This document shows positions 55,246 to 64,000 of a stretch of 64,000 nucleotides of DNA, in pieces. Both the position numbers and the translations under genes were made by a program. The notes below the pieces were generated by a model. The model was given only the letters and a program-made list of their open reading frames with translations, made no database searches and was not told where the DNA came from. Origin of the DNA: Coffea arabica. Taxonomy: Eukaryota > Streptophyta > Magnoliopsida > Gentianales > Rubiaceae. The stretch is taken from positions 17,257,638-17,321,637 of the forward strand of contig NC_092314.1 in the NCBI RefSeq assembly GCF_036785885.1. Direction: 5' to 3'. Each line of letters begins with the position of its first letter. Within the stretch, counting starts at the first letter, position 1.

Positions 55246-58200
55246 ATGGCCTCCGACGATGAGACATACACGGACTCCATGAGCTTCACGGTTACAGAAC
55301 TCTTGAAGGAAGTGCAGCTCGATTATTCTCCTGCAACCACTAAAGCTGTTGACGACGTTGTCTCCTCTGTCAAACAAGTCATAGATAAAATCCCCGAGAA
55401 TTTTCAGGTTACAGAAGTACTCCATTATCGTTGTTATTATTATCATTATTATTTTGACCTTTTTTTTTTCCTTATTTTGCTTATACTACAATGCTCTGCA
55501 GGTTACAGCTGACCTGGGACCACGGTTTGTTAGAGATATTAAAGCTGATAAATGTGAATTTAAGTTTAACAGGCCAAAATTTATCGAAATTGCTGGAAGC
55601 TATTCAATGCAGTGTGTTGTGAAACCGGACATAAACGTGGATGTTTTCATTCGCCTTCCAAAGGTTTATGTCTAAATTTATGTATGACATTTATTTTGTT
55701 CGATTGCCAATGGTTATGAGGTTATTCTTGATTCTGTTCCATCATTATTATCCATTTTCTTAATATCAAACCAATGTTATGTCTAGCATACAGTAGTTTT
55801 GAGACCTTGTGGAATGCTATGTGAGGTATGGTGTTCATTTCTTGGCATTTGAGAAGGGGTTCAAAAGTTTAAGCCAGGAGACATTTTTCTGAGGAGCTAC
55901 TATTTAGGATATGTAATGTTTCTAAGATACACGTTTGATGTTCAGATGGTAAGGTACCTAAGTATGCATGATCACTCCACAAAGAACGAATATTAATACC
56001 TTTTGTATACCAATGGGTTATTGTCCAATTAGGGTATCTGCTATTACCTTCATCAGCCTGCAAAGATAATGGTGTATTTGCTCATTGTAATTGCTATTTT
56101 ACTCCATATCTTATCAGTTTCGTCTCTTCATCTTGACAGGAATCTTTCCACGAAAAGGACTATCTAAATTATCGCTACCATGCCAAAAGATATCTTTATC
56201 TTTGTGTACTGAAGAAGCATTTGACATCATCTTCAATTTTTCATGATGTTCGGTGGTCGACCTTTCAAAATGAAGCTCGTAAACCTATATTGCTCGTGTA
56301 TCCAGGTTTTTGACACTGACCTGACTAATTGCACTTAGTTTCTTGACTTTGATTCGAAACATTTATTCAACAGCCTTCTGTCTAACCGTAAGAGTTGGTT
56401 AAGTAGAATCCTTTTTTTTTTCTTTTCTTTTGGGTAGCTGTGAAGCTTTCTCAAAATGTTAAATTCGTCGTGAGGATAATTCCCACCGCATCATCTCTAT
56501 TCAGTATATCCAAATTAAACTTAGGGCGGAACAATGTTCGTGCTCTGAATCAAGGTATTACATATTACTCTGAGATTGTTAAGTTGAACCTATTTTAGCT
56601 CTGGACCTAACTGCATTTGAATGTTCTTTTGGATATGTTGCAGGGGATGTTCCACAGGCAACACCCATGTATAACTCTAGTATACTGGAGGACATGTTTC
56701 TTGAAGATAATGCAGGATTTATTAGAAGAACTTTTGCGGGATGGAAGCATTTGGGGGAAGCTTTAGTACTTCTAAAAGTATGCGTATGAGTACATTCATG
56801 ATAAAAATTGATTATTCCACTAAGATTTGTCATTTGATCACACACATTGCTGTCATGATGTAGGTTTGGGCACGACAGAGAAGTTCAATATACTGTCATG
56901 ATTGTTTAAATGGATATCTGATCTCTGTAATTATGGCATACCTTGCCACAGAATCTGGTAGGAATCGCATAAACAAATCAATGAATCCAATGCAGATATT
57001 TCGTGTGACATTGGATTTTATAGGTATGCATAGTTATTCTGGTTGCTCTTAGTAAAATTGGTAGAGCTTGTTGTATTCTGATGTCATATATTTGGAGATA
57101 TAGATTTTTTCACTCAAAAAATTCATTTCTATGCCTGGTTGAATATGTCAAAAAACTTATTGACAACCTACTGTTTTATTAGTCCAGAGTGCAACATAGA
57201 ACTAGTCCAACAAATTTTACTGTGTGATCTCTTAGGTGGCCATTTTGATGTCTGAGCTTGTCTTCCTGGCTATTTCACACAAATAGGCCTTTCTTTTGGG
57301 CTGAATTTTGCAGCAAAATTCTAACTTGTCCATGATATTTTTTGTTTTTTGGACAGCTAAATCAAAATTATGGGACAATGGAATCTTTTTTCACCCACAA
57401 GGTGAAAGAAATGTTCCACATAAGGTATGTTTAGCATGATTTATGGTCTTTGATAATCATTGAGTATCTCTAAGTGATATATAAATTCGATTTAGAGCTC
57501 CAAATGGTTTGGGAGGTGCATTTATGTCTTCGATTTGTTAATCTTTGATAAGCTTTGAACTGTTGGGATCTTGCCTATGCTAATACTGATTCCAATTTTG
57601 CAGACACAGGGAAGGAGGACAAGTTTGCAATCATTTCCTGTAGTTATTTGTGATTCATTTGCAGACTTCAATTTGGGGTTTCGCATATCGCGAAATGGTT
57701 TCCAAGAGGTATATACCCTCAAAATCTTTTGATTTGGTGTTTTCTCAGTGAAGGTTGGACATCATGAGTAGTGCAACGTGCTGATTAAATGTTCTACCTA
57801 CTTTGTATTCTAAATGCCAGCTTCAAGATGAGGCTTCTGCGACACTTAGTTGCATGGCGAAATATGGTGATGGTGGCTTTGATGAGATTTTTATGTCCAG
57901 GATTGACTATCCAGCCAAATATGACTTTTGTATTAGGTACATCTTGTGAGATGATATTTGGGTGTCTTATACAATTCTGCTTTTTAATTGGTTGATGGAC
58001 AGCATATTATATTAAGTCTGGTAAGAGTCATTTCTAATGCTTCAATACCTGAAAATTTGAAAAAATTTGAGATTTCTTCATTGTCATCCATGGGTTTCAT
58101 TTATCCAATTAGAAGTTGTGACATACTTATGCAACACTGATTAGTGGACAGCATAGAACTGTGTGCCTGAAACAACTTTACATATGGTTAAATCTCATCC

Positions 58201-61200
58201 TAATATTTGCCATGGATGCAGATGCTTTCATGCATGCTATACTATAGAAGCTGCTAGGCAGTAGTGTGAAACAAATGTTTGGTGATGCACAACCATTCAA
58301 AGTTCAGGTGTATATCAGGAAGTAGATGAACTTTATAGAGTGGGTCATCTCATGTTAGATGTCTCGTTTGCTGCTGTACAAGAGCCAATTAACATGTCAA
58401 GGGCTGGCTTTGATTTTTCAGCTTCATAACACAAGGCTAGATCTAGTAGAGCCAATTTATTTGTGAAGGATTTACAAATCATGGAAAATCTTGACTTAAA
58501 ATAGGGCTTATAATTGGTCATGGTTAAAAATTTGTCATGTATTGGAATTTGGGAAATGCTTTTTACTCTGAAAACATTTAAAGCAAAGTATTCAACACCT
58601 TATTTGGACGTTGAAAATTTGTCGTGTTGAGTTATGCATAGAAAAGACTCACCCCCAAAGTTGGAGAAATTAAGTGTACTCATTCTAATTTGGCAACTAA
58701 TTATATTGCATAATCCAGATATACCATTTAGCCTACTAATGCTTGAAATTTTTTGGATTTTTTATCTTACCTTTACAAGTAATGTTTTTTTGTGTTATTC
58801 ATATCACATGATGGCCCAACCAGATTGAACTTAAAGGGCAACACTGAAGTTTATGAGCCAGGATTTTGCTTGGATGATGAATGTTGGAGATATTATGAGC
58901 AGAAAGTACTTGCGCTCATGGTTCAAGGACTACAAGATAGAGCTAAATATGTTCGTGTAATTTGGAGAAATACTAGTTCCTGTTGTAACTACGAAGAAGT
59001 AAGATGTCAATAATCTTGAAGATATGATGTTGCAATTTGGTGCATTTAGATCTTTCTTGTTGATTATTGCATGATTCTAGGGTTTGCACTCATTAGATAG
59101 TGAGGAACTGCTTATTGGAATTTCATTCAATTCAGTGGAGGATGGCTTTAGAAAGGTTACAATGGGCCCCAGTCCTGAGGAAAAAGAAAAGGTATTAGGC
59201 AGAAATAATTATTTTCTTTTGCAGAATTTTCTTGTGAAACCAAATTAACATCTACTGTCTTTGATATGCTTAGGCTTTAGAATTTCGAAAATTCTGGGGA
59301 GACAAGGCAACACTTAGGCAATTTCGTGATGGTAGAATTGCTGAAGTTGTAGGTAAGGTGTTTTTGACATGCTTCTGTTGCTGTTGATATTTGAGTTATT
59401 AATTGAAGACTGATTAATTTGGTGATATTGCTCATTCACAGTGTGGGAGCGTGAGGAGTGGGAAAGGCATCTCATCATCAAAGACTTATCTGACCATATT
59501 CTTTCATGCCATCTTCCCATTCCAAAGGAAAATATTATCGCCATTGTGGATCAACTTGATTTTGCTCTTCTTTACGGAAATAAAGGTATTATCCATTGAT
59601 GCCAATAGCTAAAGATTAATCTCATTTCTCTTTGTTTTTTCCCTGGTTGGAAGGATTACTGATGGTACAAAATGAATTTTTAGATCCTATTGCATATTCT
59701 AAAAGTCTGTTAGTGGCATTTGATGATCTATCAAAGCGGTTGCGTCTTCTTGATGACATTCCTCTAAGGGTGTCCAGCGTGCAGCCTCTCAGTTCAGGTT
59801 TTTCCCTACACTTGTTAAATCCTCCAACCCCCCCCCCCCCACAACAAAAACAAAAAAACAACTCACATACCTGAGATGCAAGCACAACACTTTTATCTGA
59901 TTATGAAGCAATTGCTTTTGTGCTTTTCGATGGGGTACCCAGTTGTGGATCTAAGCTTCAATTTAGCAACAAAATTGGTTGAGTAGTGGCTGTTGTGTTA
60001 TTCATGGACGAGAAGAGTCAAATCTTCTTACATGCCATAGAAATATACAAAGCATGATGGCTAAGGAACAGCAGTCTAGTTAATTTTCAGTTGTATTCCA
60101 CCAAATTGGTTTGCTTTCTCTAATGATGTTGTCTAGTGAATAACCTTCCTTTTCCAATTTCATGAACAAACTTGGTGAAATTGAGAACTTGATTCCAGAT
60201 GCAATAGTTTGTCATACTAAAATCCGGTGGTTCGATAAATCTCCTTTTACTGCTGCTTAAATTGTTTATAAAGACTTGTCTAAGTGGATACTGTAAGGAG
60301 ACATACTTATATCTTTAGATTTTGCATCTTAATTGGGATGATGTTTCTTTGGAGGGATTTACCGGTGGCAGGTGGGGGATCTGGGAATATTCAACTTCAC
60401 GGCATACTTTGTCCTTGTTATATGGTTGATATATTATATATGAGATGGGAAAGATAAATTATTGCCTGGTCCTTACCCTCTGATTACAGCTTTCAGGTTT
60501 ACATCTGTATTCCCTCCTGGACCTCATGCCCTAGCATGCGAAAACCATGTAAATGTCAAAATACAAAAGCTCACTTCAACATCTGTACAGCCTCTTGAAG
60601 TCATGATTCAGGCATGGATGGCTTCTCAGATATAGTTTGATAGTTAGATTGTTCATGCAAACTCTGACAGTTAGTCTATACATTTGTACAGCTTGAAGGT
60701 TCTGGGAATTGGCCAATGGATGATGTTGCATTAGAGAAGACTAAGTCTGCTTTTCTTCTCAAAATTGGTGAAAGGTTGGTCTTTTTGGGGTTTTATTTGC
60801 AAAAGTATCTCAAGTGTAAAGTTTCTGATCATAATGAGATAACAGCCTTCAAAAGAATTGGGGCATGACGTGTACTGCAGCAGAAGATGATGTAGATGTT
60901 TTCATGTCCGGATTTGCATTCCGCCTTAAAATTTTGCATGAGAGGGGCTTGAATTTAGTGAGAAGGCCAAGTAAGAAACTCTGCCATATTCATGATACTG
61001 CACATGTAGGGACCTGCTTATTATATTTTCTTGTCAATTAATTTTCTTTTCAGGTGGTGGTGGTCAAGCAAAGTGGGTTTTATCTACAGATAGGAAATTG
61101 TTTATCTGCAGCCAGCACTCTAGCATGATCAATGGGCTATGTGGTCGTTTTCCAACATATGGGCCTGTAGTTAGGTGACAGAACCCTTCTTCTGCCTTTC

Positions 61201-64000
61201 CTCTCTTTTCTTTCCAATCTTTCTACCTTTAACACTTGGATTTGGTTTCTGAAGGCTTGCAAAGCGCTGGGTGTCTTCCCATCTTCTCTCATCCTTGCTA
61301 GGAGAGGAGGCAATTGAGCTGTTGGTTGCATATCTCTTTCTGAAGCCTGGGCCATTTAGTCCTACTGTCTCACGAATAACTGGGTTTCTGAGGTAGGGAA
61401 TTTTACTTATGCTTGCAGTGATACGTGGTCGAATCTTGGTTCTCTCTCTCTATGAGATATGCTAACTGAGAGCTTGCAGATCCACAGAATGTTATGTCAT
61501 CATTGCTGCGATTCCATGTTTTCAAGCTTGTTACACAATATAATGTCAAATTCTTTTTCAGATCCACCAGCCCTTGCTCTTGCGAGAAAAAATAACTTAA
61601 CCAAAATAATTAGCTTTAGTTTCTCTCACCTTCTTTGAGACTAGTCTTGTTTGCTTAACACATTGAGATTCTTTATGTCATTTGTTGCCTTGAGTTGTAA
61701 ATTACATGGTGCGATGCTTGTTTCTATGTGAATAATTTGTTAGACAAAAAACATGATGGGAATCATCCATTACTGTTTCAGGTTCTTACGGTTGTTGTCA
61801 GAGTATGATTGGACCTTTTCTGCCCTCGTGGTTGATATCAATGGTGATTTGACTCCTGAAGATGAAAAAGAGATCCATGTAAGTGCTACTAAAAAATTTG
61901 TTATCTGTTTAATTGGCTATTTTTCCTTATTTTGGTCCCAAATACTATCTCTTTTATTTTACTTGTCAAGGTCTCACTGATTCTGTCTTCATGCTTGATG
62001 GGACAGGAAAATTTTACATCGAGTAGGAAAAATAGTGAAAATCCAGAGAGTGCAAATCCAGCCATGTTCTTGGCTACTCCTTATGACAAGAAGTCTGAAG
62101 CTTGGACCAGATCATCACCCACTCCAACGGTGAGTAGCTCTTAAGTTGGATTTTTTTTTTGTTATTTATAAGTGAATTATTTGAAGTTTCCCATGGTTGA
62201 TGGACTCAGAAATAGGAGTTCTTGATGCTTGTGACATAACAGGTTCTGCGTCACTTTTTCAGTGTTATTGTGGAGATTCAGATTGCAACTTAATTGCATG
62301 CCTTGCGTTGCTTTATTTTCCTTATCTGATGCGTGTTTTAGATAGTAAACTGCATCATTTATGCGATAACATCGTTTCATCATTTGTTTCAGCTATGAAG
62401 TGTAATGTATTATACTTTTAACAGCAATTTTTTGGTGCTGCTCCTATTTTCCCTCTTTAATGGTTAACGCAGTGATAATGTCATAGCATATCCACTTGTA
62501 CTTGCAGAAGATCCCGTTGAACCAACTCCTGAATTTTGACTTAACTTATTAGGTTAACTAGGTGTTTTCTATGATGGTTTTAATGCTTTAAGGTAATTTA
62601 GCCTTCACTAATATTTAGTGCAACTGGGGTGCAGTTTGTAGAACTGGGAATTATTTATCCTTATAGACCCATAGATCCACCACTAAGATGCAGAAAAATG
62701 GTGCTCAAACTCATGTTTGATTATATATATTGAGAAAATCATTCTTTGGCTGTTGGAACTTTTTGGTTCTTTTTGTCACGTCCTGCCATATGCTTTCCTT
62801 CTCCTCCAATGGGTGCGGAGGAAGCATACCGTGTGTGTGTTCGACATCCTTGTGCTCAAGCTCCAGCTAACCGGGAAGTCCTTTTTCTCTATAGCAAAGA
62901 ACTAAAACATATAATCACATGCTCTCATTTGGTTGAGCCAGAAAGTTCTATTTGTTTTTGAATGTCCTCTCTTCCAATTTTTATCACGGATCTTGTTTTT
63001 TTTGTTCAAGGAGCTGAGACGGTTGGTGGTATATGCAACCAGCAGCGCAAATTTATTGACCAAACTTATATTACAGGACCGGTTTAATTCCTACCAATGG
63101 GAGGTGAATGGCGTACTTAAGTTGGAGGTCTTCTTTTTGTTGTTCTTCATACTTGTGAACCTTTTACATTCAAGAACTCATAACTTGTGACCTTGCAGTG
63201 CCTTTTTCGCACTCCACTAAACGTCTACGATGTTGTTATCCTTCTCCATCGGGATAAATTGCCGTATCCTCATCGTCTTCTCTTCCCATCTGAGCTCAAC
63301 CAAGGTTGTAATTCCTTTTTCATTGTTTTACTATTTTTGGCCTCGTTTCCCTTTCTTCTGCTTGGTGTGAAAAGTATGTTTTGATGCTCCAGTAAGTATG
63401 CATCTGGACTCTCTCCTAGCCACCCCACCCAATGTGCACATATTTACTGTTTGCTTTCATGCATCAAGGACTTGGTTCACCATAAATGAAATATTACTTG
63501 GAATTATTTAGGGAGGCTTGTCATGCGTGGGCGTGCAAGCAAAAGCTTCCATCCCTTCTTGTTAGCTGGGGTTGGGACAGGCATAAAGGCATGCCTAGAA
63601 GACCTAAAAGATAAAGTCATGATAGACTTCAATCCAGTTAGGTGCTTTATTGATGAGATTGAGGTAAGGATTAGCCAATGGTGGTGATGTTCCACCAAAT
63701 TCGCTTTGTTCAAGTTCTTGCTCACGTATGTTAATTTAGGAGCTCATTCTCATCCTTCTTGTCTGCAGAGAGACTTTCCTGGCATTTTCAAGGTATGGTA
63801 CGATTCTTTGGGAGGTGATGCTATTGGCCTTACATGGGACAAAGCAAATCCAAAGGTATTCATAGCTTCTTAATTGTACATGATAAATTTGAAAATTGAC
63901 TAGTGCTCTTGGAGAATGTCGAAAAGCTTTCTTCTGCTTGACTTGTCTCTTTCACAGAAGCGAGGACGAGACTTCATGGATGAGGATAACCAAGGGCTAA
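55246..64000 (+). CDS. NOL6: Nucleolar protein 6 (Nrap/Utp22 family), 3' end outside the window
   Basis: Exons: 55246-55407, 55502-55663, 56140-56305, 56438-56554, 56644-56777, 56864-57023, 57357-57424, 57604-57708, 57821-57936, 58824-58998, 59081-59191, 59274-59352, 59442-59585, 59684-59797, 60490-60611, 60692-60774, 60846-60970, 61054-61174, 61255-61392, 61782-61878, 62007-62129, 63011-63103, 63199-63304, 63512-63663, 63769-63855, 63958 on. All phases agree over 3103 bases, with no stop. Blocks identifying the family: EIAGSYSMQCVVKPDINVDV (degenerate nucleotidyltransferase-like start), TFAGWKHLGEALVLLKVWAR, CHDCLNGYLISVIMAYLA, QIFRVTLDFIAKSKLWDNG, LNVYDVVILLHRD. Family members are nucleolar SSU-processome proteins (UTP-C subcomplex with Rrp7 in yeast) needed for 18S rRNA maturation. 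The ATG at 55246 (MASDDETYTDSM) fits the family's N-terminus. The duplicate at 50191-50319 predicts about 28 more codons, a protein near 1062 residues. One intron has a GC donor. Confidence 0.95.
57937..58823 (+). other. NOL6 intron 9 (887 bp)
   Basis: GT donor at 57937 and CAG acceptor at 58823. AT-rich, with no insertion recognised. Confidence 0.85.
59798..60489 (+). other. NOL6 intron 14 (692 bp) with a poly-C run
   Basis: GT donor and CAG acceptor. A run of 11-12 C at 59829-59840 is followed by an A/C-rich patch, a likely length-variable site. Confidence 0.85.
60612..60691 (+). other. NOL6 intron 15 with a GC donor
   Basis: The exon ends ATTCAG and the intron starts GCATGG and ends TACAG. 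The reading frame (VMIQ then LEGSGNW) requires this join, making it a GC-AG intron of 80 bp. Confidence 0.85.
62130..63010 (+). other. NOL6 intron 21 (881 bp) with a GC-richer island
   Basis: Donor GTGAGT; the acceptor is TTCAAG. The island at 62780-62890 has SINE-like boxes (tgggtgcggaggaa at 62809-62822; gtgttcgacatcc near 62838-62850). Its open frames are not conserved family sequence and are not exons, because exons 21 and 22 join cleanly without it. Confidence 0.6.

Noticed and set aside
62746-62961. 71-codon ORF considered as an extra NOL6 exon
   Set aside because: Exons 21 and 22 join in phase 0 with family-like sequence on both sides. The ORF has no family residues and no suitable splice pair.
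1-64000. tRNA, rRNA, CRISPR arrays, bacterial operons or phage genes
   Set aside because: None seen. The only tRNA-like matches are retrotransposon primer-binding sites and weak SINE boxes.

Overview
The window is nuclear DNA of a flowering plant, almost certainly a eudicot. The evidence is plant intron structure (GT/AG borders, T-rich introns), plant gene families (Agenet-repeat protein, serine carboxypeptidase-like protein, nucleolar protein 6) and plant retrotransposon lineages. Repeat sequences recall asterid genomes, possibly Rubiaceae, but I cannot prove that. There are no operons, bacterial genes or CRISPR arrays. About two thirds of the window is transposable-element DNA.

Layout. 1-14585: an Athila-type Ty3/Gypsy retrotransposon on the + strand. 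Its 5' LTR is cut by the window edge, gag-pol is broken, an envelope-position ORF is fairly intact, and a 2.47 kb solo LTR is nested inside it (6656-9128, TSD taaac). 14591-17128: first copy of a degenerate Agenet-domain gene, carrying a Mutator-like MITE. 17129-19302: AT-rich intergenic DNA. 19303-24328: a 5.03 kb solo LTR (TSD gtcta) with a hairpin MITE inside. 24444-38268: a serine carboxypeptidase-like pseudogene whose exons are separated by a hAT MITE and by an approximately 11.3 kb CACTA-like element. That element contains a 5'-truncated LINE and two further LTR-like blocks. 38269-39672: intergenic. 39673-43310: second, longer Agenet pseudogene. 43311-50530: duplicated 3' end of the nucleolar protein 6 gene, split by a 6.16 kb Ty1/Copia element on the - strand (TSD cttgg). 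50531-54895: small elements (a hAT MITE, two foldback elements, SINE candidates) and an RNase H-like pseudogene. 55246-64000: the nucleolar protein 6 gene, which runs off the window edge.

The only gene that looks functional is nucleolar protein 6 (NOL6/Nrap/Utp22). I traced 26 exons, and their phases join without a break over 3103 coding bases (about 1034 codons). One intron uses a GC donor. The tail of this gene is duplicated upstream as a pseudogene, which predicts where the real gene should stop just outside the window.

I found no convincing new molecular system. The most informative content is historical. Two local duplications, with MITE, solo-LTR, LINE and Copia insertions bounded by exact target-site duplications, allow an order of events to be read. 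The duplicate copies also provide empty-site controls.
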